Assembly (NCBI RefSeq): GCF_900090145.1
Contig: NZ_FMHI01000001.1
Location: forward strand, 768,239 to 832,238
Direction of reading: 5' to 3'
DNA: 64,000 bases
From: Streptomyces sp. WMMB 322
GTDB taxonomy: Bacteria > Actinomycetota > Actinomycetes > Streptomycetales > Streptomycetaceae
A program made the position numbers and the translations under genes. The notes under the pieces are model-generated. The model did no database searches and was not told where the DNA came from. It saw nothing but the letters and a program-made list of their open reading frames with translations. Below are positions 1 through 10,916 of this stretch, in pieces (position 1 is the first letter of the stretch; every line of letters starts with the position of its first letter).

Positions 1-469
1 GGGTGAGCGCCGCCAGTGCGAGGACGAAGAGGACCGCGACGAGCGTGGAGGGGGCTTCCACCAGTTCCGTCAGATAGTCGCCCGCGAACGCGAGGGCCGC
101 GGCGCTCGCCGAGGACAGGCCCGAGCACATGACCATGAACGCGACGATGAAGGTCAGGAAGGGCATCTTGAACGCCCGCTGGGTGTACAGCGCCGCACCG
201 GCGGCCCGCGGGTACTTGCCGACGAGTTCCGCGTAGGAGGCCGCCGTCAGCAGTGCCACCGCGAACCCGATCACGAACGGCAGCCACAGGGCCCCGCCGA
301 CCTTCCCCGCCACCTTCCCCGTGGTGGCGTAGATCCCCGTGCCGAGGATGTCGCCGATGACGAAGAAGACCAGCAACTTGGGCCCGATGGCCCGGACGAG
401 AGGTGTCCCGTCGGCGGGCGCGCTCTGGGCGGGTGATTCTGCTTCAGGGGCTTCGCGAGACTCCGGCAT
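1..469 (-). CDS. APC-superfamily amino acid permease (N-terminal part, truncated by window edge)
   Basis: Integral membrane transporter of the amino acid-polyamine-organocation superfamily. Only about 156 N-terminal residues lie in the window; the gene runs off the left edge. After a roughly 25-residue Glu/Pro-rich cytoplasmic tail the sequence enters helix 1 with the family's unwound GDILGTGIYA motif. Then come a second helix (LPFVIGFAVALLTAASY), the ELVGKYPRAAGAALY loop typical of the family, and two further hydrophobic segments. The start is the ATG at 469, divergent from the MetE-like gene. The substrate cannot be deduced from this part. Confidence 0.8.
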   Translation of the reverse strand, partial: MPESREAPEAESPAQSAPADGTPLVRAIGPKLLVFFVIGDILGTGIYATTGKVAGKVGGALWLPFVIGFAVALLTAASYAELVGKYPRAAGAALYTQRAFKMPFLTFIVAFMVMCSGLSSASAAALAFAGDYLTELVEAPSTLVAVLFVLALAALT

Positions 470-654
470 GAGCTGAAGGTTCCCACGGCCCGCGCCCGCC
501 AAAGCTCCCGTCGGCCGGGCACGTTCATGCGGTTCTTGCGACCGTGCGGCCGCCCGTCCCGGCGGCTTCGTCCTTCCGGACAGCGGAACACATGGTTGAG
601 GAATGGACCACTCCGGAGCAGGGTGAGTCCCCCGACCTGGAGAAGGGACACCCC

Positions 655-1815
655 ATGACGTCAGAGCCGACGAAGCCCACCACCACCGGGGCGCGCACGC
701 TTCCGCCCTTCCGCGCCGACCACGTGGGGAGCCTGCTGCGCCCGGCGGCACTCAAACGTGCCCGGGAGGACCACGCAGCGGGGCGCATCGACGCAGCCGG
801 GCTGAAGGCGGCCGAGGACGAGGCCGTACGCGACGTCGTCGCACTTCAGCGCGAAGCCGGACTGCGGGGCGCCACGGACGGAGAGTTCCGGCGGCAGTCC
901 TGGCACATGGACTTCATCTACTCGCTCGGCGGCATCAACAAGGTCGAGGACGAGAACCTCCGGGTGCAGTTCCACAACGCGGACGGCGACATCGAGTTCG
1001 CACCGCCCTCCGCCCATGTGGACAGCAAGCTGCACCTGGAGTCGACGATCTTCGCCGACGCCTTCGCGTTCCTGCGGGACACCGTCTCCGAGGGCGTGAC
1101 GCCGAAGCTGACCATCCCTTCGCCGAGCATGGTCCACTACCGGGGCGGACGCGCCTCGATCGACGAGGCCGTCTACCCGGACATGGAGTCCTTCTGGACG
1201 GACCTGACCGACGCCTACGCGGCCCAGGTGCGCGGCGTCCACGAGTTGGGCTGCCGCTACCTCCAGCTCGACGACACCAGCCTCGCGTACCTCAACGACC
1301 CGGAGCAGCGCCGTCACGTCGCGGAGATCGGCGGGGACCCCGAGCACCAGCACGAGACGTACATCGCCAACATCAACCGGGCTCTCGCGGACCGCCCCGG
1401 CGACCTGCGCGTCACGACGCACATGTGCCGGGGCAACTTCGCCTCGTCCTGGGTGGCCACGGGCGGCTACGACTTCGTCGCCGAGGCGCTCTTCGGCGGT
1501 CTCGAAGTCGACGGCTTCTTCCTGGAGTTCGACGACGAACGCTCCGGCGGCTTCGAACCGCTGCGCTTCGTGCCGAAGGGCAAGCAGGTCGTGCTCGGCC
1601 TCGTCACCAGCAAGCGGCCGGAGCTGGAGAGCAAGGACATGCTCAAGCGCCGCATCGAGGAGGCGTCCCGCTACGTCGACATCGATCAGCTCAGCCTGTC
1701 CCCGCAGTGCGGCTTCTCCTCGACGCTGGAGGGCAACAACCTCACGATCGACGACCAGAAGGCCAAGCTCGCCCTGATCGTGGAGACCGCCGAGGAGGTC
1801 TGGGGCGGGGCGTGA
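655..1815 (+). CDS. MetE-like (cobalamin-independent) methionine synthase family protein, YxjG type
   Basis: 386-residue protein matching the single-domain relatives of the MetE C-terminal catalytic half, which have a UROD/MetE barrel and transfer a methyl group to a thiol such as homocysteine. Visible landmarks: FRADHVGSLLRP near the N-terminus, DGEFRRQSWHMDF, the zinc-ligand segment THMCRGN, and the C-terminal LSPQCGFSST whose Cys completes the zinc site. The ATG at 655 has a good ribosome site (GGAGAAGGGA) about 8 bases upstream. An in-frame ATG at 544 would add 37 residues of no family character. No N-terminal folate domain is present, so the methyl donor is uncertain. It stands alone, followed by a strong hairpin terminator. 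Confidence 0.85.
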   Translation: MTSEPTKPTTTGARTLPPFRADHVGSLLRPAALKRAREDHAAGRIDAAGLKAAEDEAVRDVVALQREAGLRGATDGEFRRQSWHMDFIYSLGGINKVEDENLRVQFHNADGDIEFAPPSAHVDSKLHLESTIFADAFAFLRDTVSEGVTPKLTIPSPSMVHYRGGRASIDEAVYPDMESFWTDLTDAYAAQVRGVHELGCRYLQLDDTSLAYLNDPEQRRHVAEIGGDPEHQHETYIANINRALADRPGDLRVTTHMCRGNFASSWVATGGYDFVAEALFGGLEVDGFFLEFDDERSGGFEPLRFVPKGKQVVLGLVTSKRPELESKDMLKRRIEEASRYVDIDQLSLSPQCGFSSTLEGNNLTIDDQKAKLALIVETAEEVWGGA

Positions 1816-1849
1816 TGCCCGAAGGGCGGTGATCCTCGGGTGAGTTGCC

Positions 1850-1883
1850 GGGACGGCCGGGCGCGCAGGCGCCCGGCCGTCCC
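1850..1883 (+). terminator. Strong hairpin terminator after the MetE-like gene
   Basis: A perfect 15-bp GC-rich stem (1850-1864 with 1869-1883) closed by a GCAG tetraloop, 35 bases after the MetE-like stop. There is no U tract, as is usual in streptomycetes. It lies between convergent genes and could act in both directions. Confidence 0.8.
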
Positions 1884-1938
1884 GGTCGCGTGGGCGGGCC
1901 GGGGCTCGCACCGGCGCCCCGCGCACCGCGCTTCATCC

Positions 1939-1962
1939 GGTGCCGGCACCGGTGCCGGCACC
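1939..1962. repeat. Tandem pair of 12-bp palindromes GGTGCCGGCACC
   Basis: Two head-to-tail copies of the perfect palindrome GGTGCCGGCACC lie between the convergent MetE-like and zinc-ribbon genes. The whole 24 bp is itself self-complementary. It may be a second terminator hairpin or a protein-binding site. Confidence 0.5.
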
Positions 1963-1990
1963 GGCCAACAGGGGCCGCCGCCCGCCCCGT

Positions 1991-2194
1991 TCAGCATTCG
2001 GCCCGTGCCCTGGCGTGCTGCTCCGCCGGCTTTCCCCTGGTCATGATCCTGAGAGTGCCGGCGGTGAGGAGCCTGGCCTGGACGGAGCCGCAGGCGCAGC
2101 GCGTCCAGACGAGGACTCCCTCACCTGTGGGGTGCTGCGAGAGATCCCGGACGGGCTGGTCGTCGGGCCATCCGCAGTACGGGCAGTGGGACAC
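1991..2194 (-). CDS. Small zinc-ribbon protein (67 aa)
   Basis: A 67-residue protein opening with CPYCGWPDD and carrying a second Cys pair in TRCACGSVQARL, so a four-Cys zinc ribbon is likely (CxxC-x~29-CxC). The GTG at 2194 is chosen because AGGAGGT lies 6 bases upstream; in-frame upstream codons lack a ribosome site. Small streptomycete proteins of this type are common, but no function is established here. It is divergent from the lysR gene. Confidence 0.7.
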   Translation of the reverse strand: MSHCPYCGWPDDQPVRDLSQHPTGEGVLVWTRCACGSVQARLLTAGTLRIMTRGKPAEQHARARAEC

Positions 2195-2299
2195 GCGTGA
2201 ACCTCCTCGCTCGCCGTGGCCACCGGGGGGAACCGGAGGCCCTTCACCCACCAGGCTGCCGCGACGGATCATGCAGGTCCAGGTTCGATTTCTTCACTG

Positions 2300-2316
2300 A
2301 ACCGTGTAGAACGGTT
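2300..2316 (+). promoter_or_regulatory. Inverted repeat at the lysR start (possible autoregulatory operator)
   Basis: AACCGT-GTAGA-ACGGTT, a 6-5-6 inverted repeat that ends two bases before the lysR ATG at 2319. LysR-type regulators typically bind dyads at or near their own divergent promoter. The position suggests autoregulation. Confidence 0.45.
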
Positions 2317-2318
2317 AC

Positions 2319-3245
2319 ATGATTGATCTGCGTCGTCTCACAGTGCTCCGCGCGATCGAGCAGTACGGCACGGTGACGGCCGCCGCCGGGGCCGTGCATC
2401 TGACGCCGTCCGCCGTCTCGCAGCAAGTACGCCAGCTCGGAAGGGAGTTGGGCGTACCGCTGCTCGAACCCCAGGGCCGGCGGGTGAGGTTGACGGAGGC
2501 GGCACACGCCCTCCTGCGCCACGCCGACTCCATCGAGGAGCTCTGGCAGCGCACCGAGGCCGAGCTGCACGCCACCGCGCTCGGCGAGCCGAGCGGAGTC
2601 CTGCGGGTGGCCGGGTTCCCCACGTCGGTCTCGGCGCTGCTCGCGCCCCTGGCCGTGCGGATGCAGCGGGAGTGGCCGGGGGTGACGGTCAGGGTCAGGG
2701 AGGCCGAACCCCTCGACTGCTTCGACCTGTTGTTCTCCGGCGAGACCGACCTGGCGGTCGTCGAGGCGATGCCGGACAACCCTCCGCTCAACGACCGGCG
2801 CTTCGACCAGCGGCCCCTGCTGGAGGACCCGCTCGACCTGCTCACGGCCACCGGTCACGAGCTGGCGGGGGAGCCGGGAACCGTCCTGGAGGACCTCTCC
2901 GGCGAGCCCTGGATCCTGGACATGCCCGGAAGCGGCTGCTCAGTACGCCAGTTGGTCCTCGCGGCCTGCCGCAGCGCGGGTTTCGCGCCCTCGGTCACGC
3001 ACGAGGCGCGCGACTACAGCGTCGTCGCGACGCTCGTCGCGCACGGGCTGGGCGTCGCCCTCGTGCCGCACCTGGCGCTGCTGCCTCCCCATCTGGACGT
3101 CGTACGCACCCCGTTGACGGGCCGCTACGTGCCCGCCAGGCGCTTTCTGAGCGTCGTCCGGCGCGGCAGCGACGGCCACCCCACCATCGCCGCGGCCCTG
3201 GAGCTCCTGGGCGAACTCTCCGCGAAGCGGGGCCGGACGGACTGA
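2319..3245 (+). CDS. LysR family transcriptional regulator
   Basis: 308-residue DNA-binding regulator. An N-terminal winged helix-turn-helix (residues ~1-62) holds the recognition segment TPSAVSQQVRQLGRELG. It is followed by the linker helix and a two-lobed LysR substrate-binding domain (from about GVLRVAGFPT, residue ~93, to the C-terminus). The ATG at 2319 comes immediately after an inverted repeat and no clear Shine-Dalgarno is seen, so the message may be leaderless or nearly so. Possible targets are the divergent zinc-ribbon gene or the nearby decarboxylase and hut genes, but nothing in the sequence proves the target. Confidence 0.9.
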   Translation: MIDLRRLTVLRAIEQYGTVTAAAGAVHLTPSAVSQQVRQLGRELGVPLLEPQGRRVRLTEAAHALLRHADSIEELWQRTEAELHATALGEPSGVLRVAGFPTSVSALLAPLAVRMQREWPGVTVRVREAEPLDCFDLLFSGETDLAVVEAMPDNPPLNDRRFDQRPLLEDPLDLLTATGHELAGEPGTVLEDLSGEPWILDMPGSGCSVRQLVLAACRSAGFAPSVTHEARDYSVVATLVAHGLGVALVPHLALLPPHLDVVRTPLTGRYVPARRFLSVVRRGSDGHPTIAAALELLGELSAKRGRTD

Positions 3246-3251
3246 GCACCG

Positions 3252-3284
3252 CCCCGACGCCCCTACGGCGCAGGGGTGTTGGGG
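3252..3284 (+). terminator. Hairpin between convergent lysR and decarboxylase genes
   Basis: A 13-bp stem (3252-3264 with 3272-3284, two G-U pairs) with a 7-base loop, just after the lysR stop. It is well placed to terminate lysR. Confidence 0.6.
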
Positions 3285-3332
3285 GAAGCCAGGGCACGGC
3301 GGCCGGGCACGGACCGGCTCCCGCGCCCGGGT

Positions 3333-4868
3333 TCACCCGTCCCGCAGCGCGTCCCTGTGAGCCCCGCCGGACTCCGCGACGATCTCGGCGAGCGACTGCG
3401 GCTCACGCACGGTCAGGAACCGCACCCCGCCCCCGGTGGCCCCACCGCCGGACGCGCCTTGGGCCTCCGTCACGGTGAAGCCGTAAACGCCCGGCCTCGG
3501 CAGCGAGTTGTAGCCGAACGGGTTGGAGAAGTAGTAGGCACCGGTGTCCAGGAGCGCCGCGTAGTCGCCCTCCTCCAGGGGTGGCAGCGGCCGCTCCCGG
3601 GCCACCAGGTCCCCCGCGAAGCAGCACGGGCCGGCGATGTCCTGCGTGACGGTCCCGCCGTCGGCGCCCTCGTCACCCTCGGCGCCCTTCGGTTCGCCCG
3701 CCGCGTCGTACGCGGCGACCCGCAGCGGCCACGCGTCCGGCGTGAAGACCGTGCGCACCGCGATCTGTGCGCCCGCGTGGGTGACGGCGATGGGCCTCCC
3801 GCCGGCCGACTTCGCGTACTCGACGCGCGTCAGAACCGTCCCGGCCTTCGCCAGCAGCGAGCGGCCGAACTCGGTGACGATGCCGTACCGCCCGTCGAAG
3901 AGCCCCGGCACCGTCGCCGCGAGCAGCCGGGCGTACTCCTCGAACGTCGGTGTGATCTCGTCGCTGCCGAAGTTGACGGGCAGACCGCCTCCCAGGTCGA
4001 GGGTGTCGACCTGGTGTCTGCCGACGGCGGCGTTGATCTCCTCGGCGAGCTCGTACGTGGCCCGCGCGCCCTCCGCCATCAGCTCCAGCGGCATCCCCTG
4101 CGACCCGACGTGCGAGTGCAGCCGGGTCAGCCACGGACGCTCCCGGTATGCCTGCACGACCCATTCGCGGGCCCCCGGGTCCTCCAGCGCGACGCCGAAC
4201 TTCGACGTGGCCGTTGCGGTGCTCATCGCGCCGATGGAACCCCCGCCGATCTGCGGGTTGACGCGCAGGCCCACCGCCGAGGGCGAAGGGACGTCCGGGG
4301 CGATCAGCTCGTCGAGGCGGGCGAGCTCCCCCGGGTTGTCCGCGTTGAGGGCGATGCCGAGGGTGAGGGCCTCACGCAGCTCGCTCACGGTCTTCGCGGG
4401 GGAGTCCAGGACCGTCCGCCCGGCCGGTACGCCCGCCGCCCGTGACAGGGCCAGCTCGCCGGGGCTGGCGACCTCGCAGCCGATGCCCTCGTCGGCGAGG
4501 AGCCGCAGCACGGGCACGAGCGAGGCCGCCTTCACGGCGAAGGTGTGCACAACCTCCTGGCCGGGTGCGCAGACGTTCTCGAAGGCGGTCCGCAGCGCGT
4601 GCGCCGCCTCGCGTATCGCCCGGACGTCGAGAAGGGCGGCGACGGGATGCCGGTCCTCCGTGACGAGTCCCTGCTCGACGGCGGCGCGTACGGCCAGGTC
4701 GCGGCGGGCGGCGACCGCCGCCCCGTCGGCGACCGCCCTTCCGCCGGGAGTGCCCGCGCGGCCCGCGGATGGCGAGGAGGCCCGGGAGCCGGGAGAGGAC
4801 GGGGGGTCCGGGTGGTCCGATCCGGCCGCCGGGGCCGTGGTGGCAGGGCTGCTGCTGGAGTCGTGCAT
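3333..4868 (-). CDS. PLP-dependent decarboxylase of the DAP/ornithine decarboxylase (fold type III) family
   Basis: 511-residue protein with the alanine-racemase-like barrel and C-terminal beta domain of the LysA/Orn/DAP decarboxylase group 2 family. The PLP lysine is in HTFAVKAASL (residue ~121). The phosphate-binding glycines are LDLGGGLPV, the EFGRSL segment stands where EPGR is usual, and the C-terminal GPCCFAGDL carries the conserved catalytic Cys and Asp, followed by GAYYF. The Glu after the Cys that contacts diaminopimelate in true LysA is Phe here, so another substrate is likely. The first ~60 residues are Pro/Ser/Gly-rich and probably disordered. The ATG at 4868 lacks a clear ribosome site. 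It is divergent from hutU across a shared regulatory region. Confidence 0.8.
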   Translation of the reverse strand: MHDSSSSPATTAPAAGSDHPDPPSSPGSRASSPSAGRAGTPGGRAVADGAAVAARRDLAVRAAVEQGLVTEDRHPVAALLDVRAIREAAHALRTAFENVCAPGQEVVHTFAVKAASLVPVLRLLADEGIGCEVASPGELALSRAAGVPAGRTVLDSPAKTVSELREALTLGIALNADNPGELARLDELIAPDVPSPSAVGLRVNPQIGGGSIGAMSTATATSKFGVALEDPGAREWVVQAYRERPWLTRLHSHVGSQGMPLELMAEGARATYELAEEINAAVGRHQVDTLDLGGGLPVNFGSDEITPTFEEYARLLAATVPGLFDGRYGIVTEFGRSLLAKAGTVLTRVEYAKSAGGRPIAVTHAGAQIAVRTVFTPDAWPLRVAAYDAAGEPKGAEGDEGADGGTVTQDIAGPCCFAGDLVARERPLPPLEEGDYAALLDTGAYYFSNPFGYNSLPRPGVYGFTVTEAQGASGGGATGGGVRFLTVREPQSLAEIVAESGGAHRDALRDG

Positions 4869-4919
4869 ACGACAAGCCAAGCACGTCCCCGGCGCACAGG
4901 GGTACGGCCGCCCGCGATG

Positions 4920-4956
4920 TTGACTAGGTCTATTCACTCCGTACAGTGTGTGAATA
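4920..4956 (+). promoter_or_regulatory. Candidate hutU promoter overlapped by an inverted-repeat operator
   Basis: TTGACT (4920-4925), a 16-base spacer and TACAGT (4942-4947) form a plausible vegetative promoter for hutU. The inverted repeat TATTCAC-N12-GTGAATA (4931-4937, 4950-4956) straddles the -10 element, the classic geometry for repression. The same dyad could serve the divergent decarboxylase gene. Confidence 0.55.
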
Positions 4957-5004
4957 AATGATGTCGGGGGAGTCGGGACAGCAGACGGCAGGGAGGCACG
5001 GGAG

Positions 5005-6677
<1,673 letters not shown>

Positions 6678-6681
<4 letters not shown>

Positions 6682-8015
6682 ACGCACGGGACGCAGGCGA
6701 CGCGCCGGACGCCGGGAACCGCCGCGGCCCCGCGCCGGCCCCGCCCTCGTTCCACGAGATGTGGCGCGAACTGGCCCCCATCGGCAGGCACGACGCAGGC
6801 GGCGGATACCGCCGTTACGCGTGGACGGGAGCGGACGCGGACTGCCGCGCCTGGTTCCGCGCCGAGGCCGAGTCCCGCGGCCTGGCCTACGAGTCGGACC
6901 GCAACGGCAACCAGTGGGCCTGGCACGGCGTGACGAGCGCGCAGGACATCGCTCCCGGCAGCGCCGTCGTCACCGGCTCCCACCTCGACTCGGTCCCCGA
7001 CGGTGGCGCCTTCGACGGGCCGCTCGGCGTGGTCTCCGCGTTCGCCGCGCTCGACGAACTCCGGGCGAAGGGCGTCCACTTCAGGGTGCCCCTGGGAATC
7101 GTCAACTTCACCGACGAGGAGGGCGCGCGGTTCGGCCTGGCCTGCGTCGGCTCCCGGCTCAGCTCCGGAGGGCTGACACGGGCGCAGGCGCGGGAGCTGC
7201 GCGACGCCGAGGGCGTCTCCCTGCCGCAGGCCATGGAGCGGGCCGGACACGACCCGGACGGCATCGGTCCCGACCCGGACCGCCTCTCCCGCATCGGCGC
7301 GTTCGTCGAACTCCACATCGAGCAGGGGCGTGCGCTCGCGGACCCCGGAATCCTCGCTGCCTCGGGCGCCCGGGGCCGGGCCGGCGTCGCGGACCGGACC
7401 GCCCGTCATGCGGTGGGCGTCGCATCGGCGATCTGGCCGCACGGCCGCTGGCGGTTCGACTTCCTCGGCGAGGCCAACCACGCCGGCACCACCCGGTTCG
7501 AGGACCGCCGCGACCCGATGCTCACATACGCCCTGACGGTGCTCGCCGCCCGGGAGGAGGCGGAGCGCGCCGGTGCGCTCGCCACCTTCGGCAAGGTCGC
7601 CGTCGAGCCGAACGGCGTCAACGCCATCCCCTCCGTCGTGCGGGGCTGGCTCGACTCCAGGGCCGCGGACGAGGAGACCCTCGCCGCCGTCGTCGCCGGC
7701 ATCGAGGACCGGGCGACGCTGCGCGGGCGGGCCGACGGCGTGCAGGTGAGCGTCACCCGCGAATCCCGCACGAGGACCGTGGAGTTCGCCCACGACCTGC
7801 GCGACAGGATCGCGCGGATGCTGGGCGGGGCGCCGCTGCTGCCCACCGGAGCGGGACACGACGCGGGCATCCTGTCGGCCTCCGTCCCGACCGCGATGCT
7901 CTACGTCCGCAATCCCACCGGTGTCTCGCACTCGCCCGCCGAATCCGCCGACGAGGACGACTGCGTGGCAGGGGTGCGAGCGCTCGCCGACGTGCTGGAA
8001 GGGCTGGCCTGCTGA
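6678..8015 (+). CDS. M20 allantoate amidohydrolase/carbamoylase-type metallohydrolase in the hut operon
   Basis: 445-residue zinc hydrolase of the M20 hydantoinase/carbamoylase subfamily. Metal and catalytic residues appear in order: [12 protein letters not shown] (His/Asp), DEEGARFG (Glu-Glu), ELHIEQG (His) and a C-terminal GAGHDAG (His). Family members cleave N-carbamoyl or related N-acyl amino acids and allantoate. The GTG at 6678 overlaps the hutU stop, with GGAGGA 8 bases upstream, and its own stop overlaps the hutF start. Because hutF makes N-formylglutamate and no hutG deformylase is seen, I infer that this enzyme may release formate from formylglutamate. The primary sequence cannot prove the substrate. 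Confidence 0.85.
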
Positions 8016-9466
8016 TGACACCGACCCCGACCTCCTCCTCGTCTCCGTCGCCCCCGTCCTCCCAGTCCCCCTCCCCGTCGCGCGAGGGCCCGGGGGCGGA
8101 CTCCCCAGGACCGCGGAACGTCTACTGGTGCACCCACGCGTGGCTCAACGGCATGCTGGAGCTCGACGTCGTCATCGAGACCGGGCGGGACGGACGGATC
8201 ACCGCCGTACGCACCGGAGCCGGCGAACCGCCGCCCGGCGCCGTGGAGTTGCGCGGCCTCACCCTGCCGGGCCTGGCCAACGCCCACTCGCACGCCTTCC
8301 ACCGCGCGCTGCGCGGCACCGTGCAGGTCGGCTCGGGCACCTTCTGGACGTGGCGCGACGTGATGTACCAGGTCGCCGGCCGGCTCACCCCGGACTCGGC
8401 CTACGCCCTCGGCCGCGCCGTCTACGCGGAGATGGCGCTGGCCGGCATCACATGCGTCGGCGAGTTCCACTACCTTCACCACGCGCCCGGCGGCGAGCCC
8501 TACGACGACCCCAACGCCATGGGTCACGCACTCATCTCGGCGGCACGGGACGCCGGCATCCGCATCACCCTCCTCGACACGGCCTACCTGGCCTCAGGCT
8601 TCGGACGCCGGGGCCACGGCGAGCCTCCCGGCCGGCAGCAGCTCCGCTTCTGCGACGGCACCGCCGAGGCCTGGGCCGAGCGGGCCGCGCAACTGCGCGT
8701 CCCCGAGGACGGGCACGCACGCACCGGGGCGGCCATCCACTCCGTACGGGCCGTCCCCGCAAGGGAGTTGGGGCCGATCGTGGAGTGGGCGGAGGAACGC
8801 TCGGCGCCCCTGCACGTCCACCTCTCCGAGCAGACGGCCGAGAACGACGCCTGCCAGGAGGCACACGGCTGCACGCCCACGCGGCTGCTCGCCGACCACG
8901 GGGTGCTCGGACGCCGTACCACGGCCGTCCACGCCACCCATCTGACCGACGACGACATCAAGCTCCTCGGCGACGCCTCCGTCGGGGTGTGCATGTGCCC
9001 CACCACCGAACGGGACCTGGCCGACGGCATCGGGCCCGCGCCCCGGCTGGAGAGCGCCGGCGCCACGCTGTCCCTGGGCAGCGACAGCCACGCCGTCATC
9101 GACATGCTGGAGGAGGCGCGTGCGCTGGAACTCGACGAGCGTCTGCGCACCCGCACCCGCGGCCACTGGACGGCGGCACACCTGCTGCGCGCCGCCACGG
9201 AGGACGGTCACGCCGCGCTGGGCTGGCCCGAGTCGGGCCGCCTGGAGGCGGGCATGCTAGCGGACTTCACGACGGTGTCGCTGGACTCGGTGCGGACGGC
9301 CGGGCCTCCCGTCCGCATGGCGGTGGAGGCGGCGGTCTTCTCCGCATCGGCCGCCGACGTCCGCCACACGGTCGTGGGCGGCGACCACGTCGTGCGGGAC
9401 GGCCGGCACGCGTACGTCCCGGACGTCCCGGCGGCCCTGACCGAGGCGATCGGCGGCCTCCACTGA
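8015..9466 (+). CDS. hutF: Formimidoylglutamate deiminase
   Basis: Amidohydrolase-superfamily enzyme converting N-formimino-L-glutamate to N-formyl-L-glutamate plus ammonia. The 483 residues include a ~35-residue Ser/Pro-rich N-terminal tail ([15 protein letters not shown]), then the TIM-barrel metal motifs: [15 protein letters not shown] (HxH), [18 protein letters not shown] and SLGSDSHA (metal Asp). The ATG at 8015 overlaps the preceding stop (TGATG), so it is translationally coupled. Its presence indicates that this organism degrades histidine through the formylglutamate route rather than by direct HutG formimidoylglutamase. Confidence 0.92.
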   Translation: MTPTPTSSSSPSPPSSQSPSPSREGPGADSPGPRNVYWCTHAWLNGMLELDVVIETGRDGRITAVRTGAGEPPPGAVELRGLTLPGLANAHSHAFHRALRGTVQVGSGTFWTWRDVMYQVAGRLTPDSAYALGRAVYAEMALAGITCVGEFHYLHHAPGGEPYDDPNAMGHALISAARDAGIRITLLDTAYLASGFGRRGHGEPPGRQQLRFCDGTAEAWAERAAQLRVPEDGHARTGAAIHSVRAVPARELGPIVEWAEERSAPLHVHLSEQTAENDACQEAHGCTPTRLLADHGVLGRRTTAVHATHLTDDDIKLLGDASVGVCMCPTTERDLADGIGPAPRLESAGATLSLGSDSHAVIDMLEEARALELDERLRTRTRGHWTAAHLLRAATEDGHAALGWPESGRLEAGMLADFTTVSLDSVRTAGPPVRMAVEAAVFSASAADVRHTVVGGDHVVRDGRHAYVPDVPAALTEAIGGLH

Positions 9467-9623
9467 CCGGGGCGGAGCCGTGCGGCCCCGTCCAGCCGTC
9501 CAGCCCGTCCAGCCGTGCCCGTCCCACGGGCGGCGGGCCCGGAAGCACGCAGCCGCCCGGGCCCCGGCGGGGAAGTGTCGGGGCAACCGCCGAAGAGTCG
9601 AAGAAGGGCCGAGGAAGCCGCAC

Positions 9624-10802
9624 ATGACCAGCACCGTCGTCACGAACATCAGCACCCTGGTGACCAACGACCCCGCCTGCGGCGAGGGCGGAGCCCTCGG
9701 GCTCGTCCACGACGCGGCTGTCGTCCTCGACGGCGACCGCGTGGCATGGGTGGGGCCCGCGGCGGAGGCGCCCGCCGCCGACTCCGCCCACGACGCCGAG
9801 GGCCGCGCGGCCCTCCCCGGCTTCGTCGACTCCCACTCGCACCTGCTCTTCGGCGGCGACCGCACCGCCGAGTTCAACGCCCGCATGTCGGGGCGGCCTT
9901 ACACCGCCGGCGGCATCCGCACGACCGTCGCGGCGACCCGCGAGGCGACCGACGACGAACTCGGCCGCAACCTGGCCCGCTACCTCGCGGAGGCCCGCCG
10001 CCAGGGAACCACCACGATGGAGACCAAGTCCGGCTACGGGCTCACTCCCGGACAGGAGTCGCGTGCGCTGCGCGTGGCCGCCGCGCACACCGACGAAGTC
10101 ACGTACATGGGCGCCCACATCGTCGCCCCCGAGTACGCCGAGGACCCCGCGGCCTACGTGGATCTCGTCACCGGGCCGATGCTCGACGCCTGTGCGCCGT
10201 ACGCCCGTTGGATCGACGTCTTCTGTGAGAAGGGCGCCTTCGACGGCGACCAGGCCCGGGCCGTGCTCACGGCGGGGCAGGCGAAGGGACTCGTCCCCCG
10301 CATCCACGCCAATCAGCTCTCGCACGGCCCCGGAGTCCGGCTCGCCGTCGAGCTCGGTGCCGCCTCCGCCGACCACTGCACGCATCTGACGGACGCCGAC
10401 GTGGACGCCCTCGCGCAGGCCGGCGGCACGGTCGCCACGCTCCTGCCCGGTTGCGAGTTCTCGACGAGGGCGGTCTACCCGGACGCCCGCCGCCTGCTGG
10501 ACGCGGGCGCCACCGTCGCCCTCTCCACGGACTGCAACCCGGGCTCGTCGTTCACCTCGTCCATGCCGTTCTGCGTGGCCGTCGCCGTTCGGGAGATGGG
10601 GATGACGCCGGACGAGGCCGTCTGGTCCGCCACCGCCGGCGGCGCACGCGCGCTGCGCCGCGACGACATCGGCCGGATCAGCCCCGGTGCACGCGCCGAC
10701 CTCGTCCTGCTGGACGCCCCCTCGCACGTCCACCTCGCCTATCGCCCCGGTGTTCCCCTCGCCTCCCGGGTCTGGCACCACGGGCGGCCGGTCCACCCCT
10801 GA
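9624..10802 (+). CDS. hutI: Imidazolonepropionase
   Basis: Third step of histidine degradation: hydrolyses 4-imidazolone-5-propionate to formimidoylglutamate. 392 residues with the amidohydrolase metal motifs [12 protein letters not shown] (HxH), [14 protein letters not shown] and [10 protein letters not shown]. The substrate-proximal stretch [10 protein letters not shown] is also present. The ATG at 9624 has GAGGAAG about 8 bases upstream; the 157-bp gap after hutF is larger than elsewhere in the operon and includes short CGTCCAGC repeats but no convincing terminator. It is the last gene of the hut cluster, followed by a strong hairpin. Confidence 0.95.
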   Translation: MTSTVVTNISTLVTNDPACGEGGALGLVHDAAVVLDGDRVAWVGPAAEAPAADSAHDAEGRAALPGFVDSHSHLLFGGDRTAEFNARMSGRPYTAGGIRTTVAATREATDDELGRNLARYLAEARRQGTTTMETKSGYGLTPGQESRALRVAAAHTDEVTYMGAHIVAPEYAEDPAAYVDLVTGPMLDACAPYARWIDVFCEKGAFDGDQARAVLTAGQAKGLVPRIHANQLSHGPGVRLAVELGAASADHCTHLTDADVDALAQAGGTVATLLPGCEFSTRAVYPDARRLLDAGATVALSTDCNPGSSFTSSMPFCVAVAVREMGMTPDEAVWSATAGGARALRRDDIGRISPGARADLVLLDAPSHVHLAYRPGVPLASRVWHHGRPVHP

Positions 10803-10843
10803 CGGCAGCGTCCGCGGCGGCCCGGGGAACGCCGCACGACGAA

Positions 10844-10879
10844 GCGGGCCGCCCCGGTGTCTCCACCGGGGCGGCCCGC
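10844..10879 (+). terminator. Bidirectional hairpin terminator between hutI and sigI
   Basis: A perfect 16-bp stem (10844-10859 with 10864-10879) with a 4-base loop between the convergent hutI and sigma factor genes. It can serve both. Confidence 0.85.
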
Positions 10880-10916
10880 CCTTGTGTTCCGTGTGCCCGC
10901 GCGAGGGACGCGGACG

